A stretch of 36,458 bases of DNA from Pseudodesulfovibrio sp. (GCA_016342345.1 JAEINO010000040.1:1-36458); one strand, 5' to 3'. Positions 1 to 6,149 are shown, counted from the stretch's first letter. The notes: generated by a model not told the origin, from the sequence alone. Made by a program: numbers and translations.

Positions 1-146
1 AAAATAGGGTTAAGAAGCGTTTGATTATCCCCATATGCACTCTGATAATATTCAAGACAGGGGTTAGTTTCTGGGACTGTTATTTGAGGGTTTTTAGAAC
101 AAGCACATACCATTAATAGCAATGCCAACAAGACGACTTTCTTCAT
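1..146 (-). CDS. Small lipoprotein, 3' end beyond the window
   Basis: Read on the minus strand from ATG at 146, this frame stays open to the window edge (48 residues visible). It begins MKKVVLLALLLMVCACS: a basic N-terminus, a hydrophobic core and a lipobox-like V-C-A-C ending in Cys16, so the product is expected to be a signal-peptidase II lipoprotein exported and anchored by lipid. A Shine-Dalgarno GGAG lies 6 nt upstream of the ATG. After the lipobox the visible part is polar (SKNPQITVPETNPCLEYY) and contains a second Cys. The rest is outside the window, so the family cannot be named. Small lipoproteins of this size on plasmids include entry-exclusion and VirB7-like proteins, but nothing here singles one out. 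Confidence 0.7.
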   Translation of the reverse strand, partial: MKKVVLLALLLMVCACSKNPQITVPETNPCLEYYQSAYGDNQTLLNPI

Positions 147-586
147 TTTTGTCTCCGACTTTTTTATTTTCGTGCGCCTCCTGTATTTACAACGTGCTCA
201 GTCTCAAAACAGCCGTCAACTCTTTATTTTTCCTCTTCTTTTTTCGGAGAAATGAAGTGAGCAGCGGCCACATCAAAGGCCACATTTACTTGTTTCAATA
301 GTCACTTTCATCCAATGCAATCTGGATTATTTTTTTCTAAAAACTGACAAATATTGTCAAAACTCCATTGCCTTTTCTTGTGTCGACAGACACTCCCGAT
401 CCTGACGAGCCCAAAGTTTTTATATTTTACTATTCATTTTCATTATTAATTATTTAAACGCCACCGACTGGTGGCGATCCTTTTCTTGATCCTTGCCCAC
501 AGCAGTGATCCTTTTCTTTTGGTTCATCCGGGTTGAGAGTACTTTGGCCAAAATGAATGGAAGGACTATTTAACTGGAAGAACATT
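147..586. other. Intergenic region with dispersed GATCCTTTTC repeats
   Basis: No convincing gene is seen. The left part is AT-rich, with T-runs that could hold the promoter of the lipoprotein gene. At 460-475 a short hairpin (GCCACC-GACT-GGTGGC) runs straight into GATCCTTTTCTT (476-487). A second GATCCTT is at 488 and a third GATCCTTTTCTTTT at 507-520. The stretch 493-519 is nearly the same as 6151-6179, so this is a dispersed repeat and not chance pyrimidine content. Confidence 0.6.
459..520 (+). repeat. Hairpin plus GATCCTTTTC repeat, copy group 1
   Basis: Three GATCCTT words at 476, 488 and 507. The first directly follows an inverted repeat (GCCACC / GGTGGC). The segment CTTGCCCAC-A-GCAG-TGATCC at 493-511 recurs at 6151-6170 with one substitution and one inserted base. 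Further relatives are at 5566-5577 and 6194-6209. Function unknown; a pyrimidine run after a hairpin would also fit a weak terminator. Confidence 0.6.
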
Positions 587-624
587 AAAAAAGGCCGGAC
601 AGATATTTCTGCCTGGCCTTTTAA
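587..624 (-). terminator. Intrinsic terminator of the repressor gene
   Basis: Inverted repeat AAAAGGCC (589-596) with GGCCTTTT (615-622), extended inside by a partial CAG/CTG pairing. On the minus strand the right arm is followed by a T-run. It lies about 20 nt beyond the stop of the repressor gene at 642, as expected for its terminator. Confidence 0.7.
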
Positions 625-641
625 TTATCGATTGGTTCACT

Positions 642-1364
642 CTACATGGGAGTCATGTTCTGCAACACCCAGAGGACCCGGCCCACGGTGCGTTTATCCA
701 TTTCGGCAGCGGGGATGGTCAGATCGGAGTATTTCTCATTCTCGGCCTTGAGCAGGAAGGCATCTCCCTGCATGTAGACACGGCGGATGGTCAATCCCTG
801 ATGCGGAAAGTGCACAGCGCACAGGTCACCGTCAGGATGCTCTTTCTGGTCGCGATCGATCCCCACGAACGCACCGCGACCAATAACAGGCTCCATGCCA
901 GCGGAATCAATCTTCACCACCTGAAGTTTCGGGCGGCAGAAGGATTCGGGAACGGACAGTTCCTCAACGGGCTTGGGCTCCCACTGGGCGGCTTCCTTGT
1001 CGATGCCGGACATGGTGGAAACAGGTACAACACGACCGCGGGAGTTCATCCGGCCATAAGGGGTAGGAGTTTCACGCAGCAACGTATCTGCCGGAATTTT
1101 AGCCTTGTTGGCATTGATATATACAGGCTCCACTCCCTCGGACATCCAGTCCGGGTTCAGCCCGTGGCTGCGATAGAGTTTCAAGAACCATTCTGCTGGA
1201 ATGGAACAGCGACGTTTGGCGTCGCTTATACTTGACTGCCTCACGTCTAAAACCTCAGCCAATTGAACCTGGGTCCGAGCACCCGTTGCTTTTTTGATAC
1301 GTTCCAGAGCTTCTTCAAACCATTTAAGCTGTGCTTCATCACATCGGCGTTTCTTTTTGGGCAT
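642..1364 (-). CDS. CI/LexA-fold repressor without autocleavage residues
   Basis: A 240-aa repressor-type protein. Residues about 20-75 form a helix-turn-helix of the phage CI type (QVQLAEVLDVRQSSISDAKRR then IPAEWFLKL and NPDWM). The C-terminal half (about 145-235) has the S24/LexA beta fold (VVKIDSAGMEPVIGRGAFVGID, then GDLCAVHF, LTIRRV, LLKAENEKY). In cleavable LexA/CI proteins the Ser of G-D-S-M and a Lys in the 'T-V-K' strand form the catalytic dyad. Here the aligned positions are Gly156 and Arg194, so self-cleavage is not expected. I chose ATG 1364 (MPKKKRR) because it is 240 aa with a GAGA just upstream; a TTG at 1382 is the alternative. It lies 76 bp downstream of the HU gene on the same strand and is probably co-transcribed. 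Likely role: control of the element's own genes, perhaps through an inducer or anti-repressor and not by RecA-driven cleavage. Such GMEP variants are, as far as I recall, common in Desulfovibrio prophages. Confidence 0.85.
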   Translation of the reverse strand: MPKKKRRCDEAQLKWFEEALERIKKATGARTQVQLAEVLDVRQSSISDAKRRCSIPAEWFLKLYRSHGLNPDWMSEGVEPVYINANKAKIPADTLLRETPTPYGRMNSRGRVVPVSTMSGIDKEAAQWEPKPVEELSVPESFCRPKLQVVKIDSAGMEPVIGRGAFVGIDRDQKEHPDGDLCAVHFPHQGLTIRRVYMQGDAFLLKAENEKYSDLTIPAAEMDKRTVGRVLWVLQNMTPM

Positions 1365-1440
1365 AGTGTTCTCTTTTCGCAATTGTGAGGGGTGGGGCCA
1401 TATACGGATGAACCCTTTTATGAGGGGTGTTCTAAAATTC

Positions 1441-1713
1441 TTATTTTACCGCATTTTTAAGATCTTTACCTGGCTTGAATTTGGCCACCTTGCATGCAGC
1501 TATTTTGATCTCAGCACCGGTCTGTGGGTTGCGTCCCGTTCGTTCGTTTCGTTCACTGACGGAGAATGTACCAAATCCGGTCAGGGTCAGTTTGTTGCCT
1601 GCAGCCAGTTCAGACTTGATGATATCTAGCAATATATCGAGAGTCTCTCCAGCCATAGTTTTGGAGCTTTCACTTTTGTCTGCAATCTGAGCAATCAATT
1701 CCGCTTTGGTCAT
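1441..1713 (-). CDS. hup: HU-family DNA-binding protein
   Basis: A 90-aa protein, the usual HU length. It starts MTKAELIAQIADKSESSK, continues with the helical dimer core (TLDILLDIIKSELAAGNKLTLTGFGTF), then the beta-arm sequence RNERTGRNPQTGAEIKI that inserts into the minor groove, and ends ACKVAKFKPGKDLKNAV. All are hallmark HU motifs, including the GFGTF turn and the R-N-P arm tip. Start ATG 1713 is supported by AGGAG 6 nt upstream; the open frame continues 20 codons further but without a ribosome site. HU bends DNA and assists replication initiation and repressor loops, so its place between the repressor gene and the iteron origin fits. It is the first gene of a probable two-gene minus-strand operon with the repressor. 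Confidence 0.95.
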   Translation of the reverse strand: MTKAELIAQIADKSESSKTMAGETLDILLDIIKSELAAGNKLTLTGFGTFSVSERNERTGRNPQTGAEIKIAACKVAKFKPGKDLKNAVK

Positions 1714-1768
1714 TGGGTCTCCTAGAATGTTCAATGTAAATTCATCAACTTTAATGGCACTGATTAGC

Positions 1769-1796
1769 ATCATATCTCATAATCACTGAATAGCAA
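1769..1796 (-). promoter_or_regulatory. Candidate sigma-70 promoter for hup
   Basis: On the minus strand TTGCTA (1796-1791) and TATGAT (1774-1769) are separated by 16 nt and lie about 55 nt upstream of the HU start codon. This is pattern matching only. Confidence 0.45.
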
Positions 1797-2153
1797 AGAT
1801 TCAGGAACAAGTTAGCGATAAAGCAGTTTGCGCTGATCTAGACCCATAAATTACGCTTGGGCCGGATAAGCCTTCTTTTTGAGATGCCTGATAAAAGAGG
1901 ATGGTAACATTGCTCTGAATTATTCATAGAAACACGTCTGGCTTCGATCCTACTGGGTTCGCTATGGTATTCCCTTACCCTTCCCTTGATTCTGTCTTAA
2001 ATTTCAGCAGAGACGAAATTAGACGGTGTTTTGAATCTGAATTCTGGATGGTCAGATAGCAGCCCTTGGGTTTTCCATTTATTAGCAATTCCTAAATTCT
2101 TAAAAATTACAAATCAAAAAAAATACGACAACGGCTCTGTTGTTGTTATAGAG

Positions 2154-2185
2154 AGTTTATAATTTAGTTTATAAAGAGTTTATAA
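2154..2185 (+). repeat. Three AGTTTATAA direct repeats (possible unwinding element)
   Basis: AGTTTATAA occurs at 2154-2162, 2166-2174 and 2177-2185, spaced 12 and 11 bp, just left of the iterons. AT-rich tandem short repeats next to iterons are typical of a DNA-unwinding element; this role is inferred. Confidence 0.55.
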
Positions 2186-2229
2186 AGGTGCCAGAAAGTC
2201 CCGCCCCACAATGGTTTGCGCCGAAAAAG

Positions 2230-2310
2230 TTCAATCTAAATAACCCACATTTCAATCTAAATAACCCCTACTTCAATCTAAATACCCCCTACTTCAATCT
2301 AAAAAATTTT
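2230..2310 (+). repeat. Four 21-bp-spaced iterons
   Basis: TTCAATCTAAATAACCC starts at 2230 and 2251; TTCAATCTAAATACCCC at 2272; TTCAATCTAAAAAATTTT at 2293. The spacing is exactly 21 bp each time, two helical turns, so all copies face the same side of the helix as expected for Rep binding. The fourth copy keeps only the TTCAATCTAAA core. Because 21 is a multiple of three, an open frame across it encodes an F-N-L-N-x-P heptad; I regard that as a by-product. Confidence 0.85.
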
Positions 2311-2341
2311 AAAATGTTATCACTTATTGAAGTCTGGCTCC

Positions 2342-2371
2342 TTGACATTGCTATACCTGCGAGGATAAAAT
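2342..2371 (+). promoter_or_regulatory. rep promoter
   Basis: TTGACA (2342-2347) and TAAAAT (2366-2371) with an 18-nt spacer, 40 nt upstream of the rep ATG and just right of the iterons, so Rep binding could autoregulate it. Confidence 0.7.
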
Positions 2372-2411
2372 TTGTTTATGAGGCTAACTTTTAACCAGGA
2401 GAAAATTTGAA

Positions 2412-3833
2412 ATGAAAGCCCAAAAAGAACTTTTAAACCTTCCTGTCATTCGACAAATGCAGGATTTAACAACAAATCCGGTCTGCACAAAAACGCAAGG
2501 CCGGGTAGATGAGGTTCGTTATGAGACAGCGGACAAAGTATTTGTCGCTTGCGCCAAGAAAAAAGGCCTCCCACGCCCAACAGATGTTCCAGTCTTCATG
2601 TTTGCATTAGAAGCACTACAGAAACAACAGGACATAGCCAGGGATATTGCCGAAAAAACTGGAGTCGATTTTGATCCCCGTTTGCATATGACCATTAATA
2701 TTACTACCGACGAAATTCTTGTTGCTCTGGATCGCAACATACAAACGAACGCTCGAAAAGCGGTCATTAAGTCGCTTGATCGTTACTCCGACACTACTAT
2801 CGAAATCAAATATCTGGGTGATGCAAAAAAGGCGAGACGGAAAAACAAGAAGCCTCTTCGCTACAAGTTTGCAATGATCGCCATAGCAGAATACGGAAAC
2901 ACATCGGTAGATGTTTCGTTCACAGAGACATACTTAAATGTATTAAATGGACTGGATAATAAAGAAATCCGATATCTCGCACTTGACCATGTCGTTCGAC
3001 TGACTGGCACTGCATCGCAGTTATATAGCATTCTCGCAGAGCAACTGGGTCACGCCAGGGCCAACAACGAATATCGCATTGCGGCAAGAACCCTGGCCCG
3101 TAAAATATTTGGAGAAGAGCGCGGTGGTGACAAAGAAAAACTTCCGACAAGCCGATTTTATGCACCATATATCACCAACGCCCTTGCTGAAATAGCCGAA
3201 AAGACCGGGTGGGTTATCGGTTCTGAAAAAATCGGTCGGGGTGAGGATGTAAAAGTGACATTTTGGACAGCTGAAATTCGTCGGGACAATATCGAAAAGT
3301 CGGAAGATAGGGTTCCCAACGCATTTGAAGTCGCAAAAGCGGCTAAAAAGCAACGGGATAAAACCCAGGTGAGTGAACCTAAAAAGCGGGAAACCACGGT
3401 TGTTGGCGACAATTCAACTACATCCCCTGCACTAGCCCCCACCCCAGTCCAAGCTCCCGCTACACTGTCAGAATCCGTCTCATCAACAATTCCAGCAGAA
3501 AACCGGAATGACAAATCTATCATCAGTAAAATTGCTCAGCTGATAACAGACAGAAACGAAGCGGACGCAATCACAGTGATTGAATACGTTAAGAAAAATC
3601 AGAAGCACGGATTTGCAAAGTTCCTCACCTACCTCGCCAATTCAAAGGGTCTCGCAACTGTAGCAGACGAAGAACGTGGCGACAGTCTAACAGACAGTCT
3701 ACGTAAATGTTACAAGAGGGCCATTCAGACTAAAGAATTTATAGGTGAGGACGCATTCCTAGAAAGATGCAAAGAATACAGCATCGACCCCGCTACAGTA
3801 TTAGCATGGGACGAAGCCAGACAAGCCAAGTAA
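2412..3833 (+). CDS. rep: Plasmid replication initiator (Rep)
   Basis: A 473-aa protein directly downstream of an iteron array and promoter. ATG 2412 has AGGAGA 9 nt upstream. Residues about 85-260 look like the paired winged-helix core of iteron-binding initiators: a strand-turn segment MTINITTDEILVALDRN, basic patch KKARRKNKKPLRYKF, then SFTETYLNVLNGLDNKEIRYLALDHVVRL and SQLYSILAEQL, which follows the pattern of such initiators (strand, then 'R-x-LY-x-L' helix). The C-terminal 170 residues are a Pro/Thr/Ser-rich linker and a small helical domain (ISKIAQLITDRNEADAITVIEYVKK). It should bind the 21-bp repeats, melt the adjacent AT-rich words and recruit the host helicase. I cannot assign an incompatibility group. 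Context is the strongest evidence that this is Rep. Confidence 0.85.
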   Translation: MKAQKELLNLPVIRQMQDLTTNPVCTKTQGRVDEVRYETADKVFVACAKKKGLPRPTDVPVFMFALEALQKQQDIARDIAEKTGVDFDPRLHMTINITTDEILVALDRNIQTNARKAVIKSLDRYSDTTIEIKYLGDAKKARRKNKKPLRYKFAMIAIAEYGNTSVDVSFTETYLNVLNGLDNKEIRYLALDHVVRLTGTASQLYSILAEQLGHARANNEYRIAARTLARKIFGEERGGDKEKLPTSRFYAPYITNALAEIAEKTGWVIGSEKIGRGEDVKVTFWTAEIRRDNIEKSEDRVPNAFEVAKAAKKQRDKTQVSEPKKRETTVVGDNSTTSPALAPTPVQAPATLSESVSSTIPAENRNDKSIISKIAQLITDRNEADAITVIEYVKKNQKHGFAKFLTYLANSKGLATVADEERGDSLTDSLRKCYKRAIQTKEFIGEDAFLERCKEYSIDPATVLAWDEARQAK

Positions 3834-3839
3834 ACAAGA

Positions 3840-3862
3840 AAGCCCCCGCATGGGGGCTTCCT
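3840..3862 (+). terminator. Terminator after rep
   Basis: AAGCCCCC-GCAT-GGGGGCTT (3840-3859) then a pyrimidine-rich CCTTCTTTCTTC tail, 7 nt after the rep stop. On the other strand it could also end the convergent gene at 3964. Confidence 0.85.
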
Positions 3863-3963
3863 TCTTTCTTCTTCCATCTTATTCCTTCCGCACAACCAAA
3901 GGTTGCACGGTGCTTCGCATCTGTCCTATTTTCTCTTATTATTTCCCATTTTACTAGCAGTCT

Positions 3964-4416
3964 CTAATCATCCCACATGCTCCCGCACCCGCATCCAAAA
4001 TCATCATCGAATGAGCATGAACTGAATGAATCATCGTCAAATGAACATGAACTAAAACTGTCATCGTCAAACATTGACGTTGAATCATCATCAAACATTG
4101 ATGAGCTACTATCATCGTCAAACATTGACGAACTGTCATCAAACGATGAGCTAATATCATCATCTGCAAAACTATCATGCCAAATGTTACATGCTAAATG
4201 CGAATAAACAGGACTTGTGAGCATGTCATCATCATCAAACATAGACGTTGATGAATCATCGAACATGGATATGCTTGATGAACTATCGTCATCATCATCA
4301 AAAGATGAACTGAAAACGAAATGGTCACTCGGATTGCCTGTAAAAGTGGTTGTTTCACTGTTACTATTAACAACACAAATCCCGACTACTACGAAAAAGA
4401 TAATAAACCAAAGCAT
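3964..4416 (-). CDS. Membrane-anchored Asp/Ser repeat protein
   Basis: A 150-aa protein with no family I recognise. ATG 4416 is preceded by AGGAG 5 nt upstream. Residues 2-16 (LWFIIFFVVVGICVV) are a single hydrophobic helix with no lipobox. The rest is a low-complexity tail built on the unit M/S-FDDD-S(S/T)S: FDDD or FDDS occurs about ten times, giving a strongly acidic chain, with a small ordered break (SPVYSHLACNIWHDSFADD) in the middle and a Cys-rich end (SSCSFDDD twice, then FGCGCGSMWDD). The predicted form is an anchored, acidic, possibly cation-binding tail; which side of the membrane it faces is not clear. At DNA level it is a near-microsatellite of TCA/GAT triplets, so repeat number may vary between isolates. 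It converges on rep. Confidence 0.65.
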   Translation of the reverse strand: MLWFIIFFVVVGICVVNSNSETTTFTGNPSDHFVFSSSFDDDDDSSSSISMFDDSSTSMFDDDDMLTSPVYSHLACNIWHDSFADDDISSSFDDSSSMFDDDSSSSMFDDDSTSMFDDDSFSSCSFDDDSFSSCSFDDDFGCGCGSMWDD

Positions 4417-4517
4417 ATCTGCTCCTATGGTCTTTTGCCTCTCCTTTCCGCTTCTAATATCGCTCCGTTTTACCAAAGAGCCCAGAGCTTTTTTCTCTTT
4501 TTCCCGCTTCTTCTTTT

Positions 4518-4823
4518 CCGCCCTTGGGCGGCTTTCTTCCTTTGCTTCTTTTTTCTTCTATCCAAGGTGCACGGGCATGAATGCCCGACCAAGAAACCAG
4601 CATGAATGCTGGATGGGCCACCTTTATGGTGGCTTTTTCGCACTTCGTGCGCCCCCCCCTCTGGAAGTGACCGTTCCGTGTCACAAGAAGCGGTATCTCG
4701 ATACCGCCTGAACCCGCATTCTCATGCGGGGGAAATCCCGCCCTTCGGTACGGGGCAAGAGGCGGACCGGGGGTCCGGCCCCTCCACCCTCTCGGGTGGG
4801 AGGAAAGGTTGGCCCTTCGGGCC
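4518..4823. other. Array of about twelve consecutive short hairpins
   Basis: Non-overlapping perfect inverted repeats follow one another. Clear ones are 4518-4531 (CCGCCC/GGGCGG), 4572-4587 (CGGGCA-TGAA-TGCCCG), 4597-4612 (CCAGCA-TGAA-TGCTGG), 4617-4633 (GCCACC/GGTGGC then T5), 4639-4651 (CGCAC/GTGCG), 4690-4707 (GCGGTAT-CTCG-ATACCGC), 4713-4730 (CCCGCAT-TCTC-ATGCGGG), 4763-4777 (CGGACC/GGTCCG), 4784-4799 (CCACCC-TCTC-GGGTGG) and 4811-4823 (GGCCC-TTC-GGGCC, then a T-rich run). Weaker ones are 4667-4684 and 4737-4754. Stems are 5-7 bp, loops mostly 3-5 nt, and stem sequences differ, so this is not a tandem repeat. It lies between the Asp/Ser protein (-) and the 199-aa gene (+). It could be a structured RNA leader, a single-strand DNA element, or a transfer/packaging site; I cannot choose from sequence alone. 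Confidence 0.75.
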
Positions 4824-4835
4824 TTGTTATTTTTT

Positions 4836-4870
4836 CAGAAAAAACCCTCCAGAGCGAATATGTACGTATG
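4836..4870 (+). promoter_or_regulatory. Conserved leader and start site, copy 1
   Basis: CAGAAA-A-AACCC-N4-GAGCGAATATGTACGTATG ends in the ATG of the 199-aa gene. The same motif, with identical 32-nt spacing from CAGAAA to ATG, is at 5805-5839. Neither copy contains a Shine-Dalgarno sequence, so the shared GAGCGAAT-RTGTAMGT segment may itself define initiation or be bound by a regulator. Confidence 0.6.
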
Positions 4871-5467
4871 AACGACAACAATATTCGATTTCAAAAGGCA
4901 GAGGAAGCACTGCGATATCTCGTCGCAGTAAAAGAACTGGAAGGTTCAGTTGGTTCAGTGTCGGGTCGTGCCGCCGCCGATGGCGAACTGGGTTTGACCC
5001 CGGACGGTGATGCGTTCGGTCCCGATGTGTCAGACCGTATCAACGCACGTAACGACATTGAAGAGGCCATTTCCATGGATATGGACTGGCGGTACAGAAA
5101 GGTCCTGGACCTTTTCCTGTCGGCCGACTGTATCCGTATGTACCCTGAACGTGAAGATGGAACCCGCCGGGATGGCGCACACGCCATGGTTCAGGATTGG
5201 GCTGGTTGCACTCCATGCCACGCTAATCGTCTCATCGACAATATGCTGACACGAGTTGACCGTAATCTTTGGCGTATGAGTTACCTCTACGCTGACCCCG
5301 ACGGTGTTCACGACCCGGAGCTGCGCCCGGTCCAGTCCGACGATGTCGAAATGGATATGGACACCGCTCTTTCCATGTCTTCGAAATGGGTCAGTTGTCC
5401 ATACGAATACGCTCAATATTATAGTCGGGAAGAGCTTGAGGAGATGGGTCACCAGTCTGACGACTAA
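4868..5467 (+). CDS. Uncharacterised 199-aa acidic protein
   Basis: No family recognised. ATG 4868 (MNDNNIRFQ) is chosen because the same 35-nt leader precedes the ATG of the 76-aa gene downstream; the frame is open further upstream, but that part runs through the hairpin array and reads as basic low-complexity sequence. The protein has a helical N-terminus (KAEEALRYLVAVKELE), a Gly/Asp-rich linker, a central segment (WRYRKVLDLFLSADCIRMYPE ... GAHAMVQDWAGC) whose alternation of helices could be a helix-turn-helix, and an acidic C-terminus (VEMDMDTALSM, REELEEMGHQSDD). Codon use is GC-rich compared with rep. A four-helix element follows 2 nt after the stop. Its role is unknown. Confidence 0.65.
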   Translation: MNDNNIRFQKAEEALRYLVAVKELEGSVGSVSGRAAADGELGLTPDGDAFGPDVSDRINARNDIEEAISMDMDWRYRKVLDLFLSADCIRMYPEREDGTRRDGAHAMVQDWAGCTPCHANRLIDNMLTRVDRNLWRMSYLYADPDGVHDPELRPVQSDDVEMDMDTALSMSSKWVSCPYEYAQYYSREELEEMGHQSDD

Positions 5468-5469
5468 AG

Positions 5470-5564
5470 AAGAGAGTTGTCAGGTCTTGTGTGGCCTGGG
5501 TTTTGCGGTTCCACGCAACACCACTTTTCACGTAAGTGCCGGAGCACTTGCTGACAACTCTCTT
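5470..5564 (+). ncRNA. Four-helix (cloverleaf-like) element after the 199-aa gene
   Basis: An 11-bp closing helix (5470-5480 with 5554-5564; AGAGAGTTGT / ACAACTCTCT) encloses three hairpins with no overlap: CAGGTC/GGCCTG (5481-5498), TTGCG/CGCAA (5503-5518, loop GTTCCA) and AAGTGC/GCACTT (5534-5549, loop CGGA). It starts 2 nt after the TAA of the 199-aa gene. It lacks a T-run, so it is not a standard intrinsic terminator, and it lacks tRNA identity positions, CCA and T-arm consensus. It could be an mRNA 3'-end stabiliser, a processing site or a small RNA. Confidence 0.5.
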
Positions 5565-5565
5565 T

Positions 5566-5577
5566 GATCCTTTACTT
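5566..5577 (+). repeat. GATCCTTTACTT, member of the dispersed GATCCTTTTC family
   Basis: Directly follows the four-helix element, as the other members follow hairpins at 476 and 6194. Confidence 0.4.
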
Positions 5578-5694
5578 GTGGGGATGCTGTATTTACTTCC
5601 CCCGTTTTTCGTTTTTTCAAAATAGTCGTTTTTGATCAAAAAAGACCAAAACACGCAAAACGGTATTAAAGTGAAAATCACGCCCAAAACCCTT

Positions 5695-5748
5695 GTTTCC
5701 CCCCTCGCCCTCAGGGATGGGTGAATAGGAAAATAGAAATGAAGGGGG
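5695..5748 (+). repeat. 54-bp repeat, copy 1
   Basis: GTTTCCCCC at 5695 and TGAAGGGGG at 5740, start to start 45 bp. Shares TCGCCC near the left end and GAAAT just before TGAAGGGGG with the copies at 6019 and 6096. Lies in the 370-bp gap between the 199-aa and 76-aa genes, which otherwise holds only pyrimidine-rich sequence and the second leader. Confidence 0.6.
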
Positions 5749-5804
5749 GCAGAGATTTCCTTTCTTCTTTCCTTGGTTCCTTTTTCCTCACCTTGCCGGC
5801 AATA

Positions 5805-5839
5805 CAGAAATAACCCAGTCGAGCGAATGTGTAAGTATG
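5805..5839 (+). promoter_or_regulatory. Conserved leader and start site, copy 2
   Basis: CAGAAA-T-AACCC-N4-GAGCGAATGTGTAAGTATG, ending in the ATG of the 76-aa gene. About 32 of 40 bases around the start match copy 1 at 4836, and the spacing to the ATG is identical. Confidence 0.6.
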
Positions 5840-6067
5840 AGGGATATTCTTGCAATCATCATTTCCTTTTTTACTGGCAATCCGGACAGACGTATTGACC
5901 AGGTCACCCTTCACCCCTTGCGTGAAGAGCGGATGGTGACGAGGGTTGTTGCCACCCTTTCTGCCAATCAACAGTCAGCTGCGCCACCAATCTTTGAAAC
6001 CGTAGATGACGATGACGGGTTTCCCCCATCGCCCCCCAGTGATCAAGGGAACACAGACAAGAAATGA
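5837..6067 (+). CDS. Uncharacterised 76-aa protein
   Basis: A small gene supported mainly by its start: ATG 5837 sits in the same conserved leader as the 199-aa gene. The protein begins MRDILAIIISFFTGN, a short hydrophobic stretch that could touch a membrane, then a charged middle (RRIDQVTLHPLREERMVTRVVATL) and an acidic/proline end (ETVDDDDGFPPSPPSDQGNTDKK). The last 15 or so codons and the stop lie inside copy 2 of the 54-bp repeat, so the repeat either invaded or supplied the C-terminus. No family recognised. If the leader is a false guide, this may not be a gene. Confidence 0.5.
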   Translation: MRDILAIIISFFTGNPDRRIDQVTLHPLREERMVTRVVATLSANQQSAAPPIFETVDDDDGFPPSPPSDQGNTDKK

Positions 6068-6073
6068 AGGGGG
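6019..6073 (+). repeat. 54-bp repeat, copy 2
   Basis: GTTTCCCCC at 6019, TCGCCC following, and AGAAATGAAGGGGG ending at 6073; start-to-start 46 bp. It overlaps the 3' end of the 76-aa gene. Confidence 0.6.
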
Positions 6074-6095
6074 CAAAATATTCTTCGAGTTCCTT

Positions 6096-6149
6096 GTTTC
6101 CCCCGCAGACCCCCAAAGTAAGGGGAACTTTGAAATAGAGTGAAGGGGG
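6096..6149 (+). repeat. 54-bp repeat, copy 3
   Basis: GTTTCCCCC at 6096 and TGAAGGGGG at 6141, start to start 45 bp, with GAAATAGAG before it as in copy 1. Confidence 0.6.

Larger units (their letters stand above)
2154..2310 (+). other. Iteron-type plasmid replication origin
   Basis: The gap between the HU gene and rep (1714-2411) has no credible gene. Its right half has the layout of a theta-replication origin: three AT-rich AGTTTATAA words (2154, 2166, 2177), four iterons with 21-bp spacing (2230-2310), an AT-rich stretch, then the rep promoter. I did not find a clear DnaA box (TTATCCACA). The left half (1800-2150) shows nothing I can name. Confidence 0.8.

Noticed and set aside
2188-2394. 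68-aa frame with FNLNNP heptads across the iterons
   Set aside because: It is the direct result of 21-bp repeats in an origin, has a GTG start with no ribosome site, and ends just before the rep leader. Kept only as a curiosity.
4454-4684. 76-aa charged frame on the minus strand inside the hairpin array
   Set aside because: GTG start without a ribosome site, and it runs through several perfect hairpins; the composition follows the base composition.
4724-4867. Upstream extension of the 199-aa gene
   Set aside because: It reads basic low-complexity sequence through four hairpins; the shared leader places the start at 4868.
5470-5564. tRNA gene
   Set aside because: Four helices are present but there is no T-arm consensus, no anticodon arm of correct size and no acceptor/CCA pattern.
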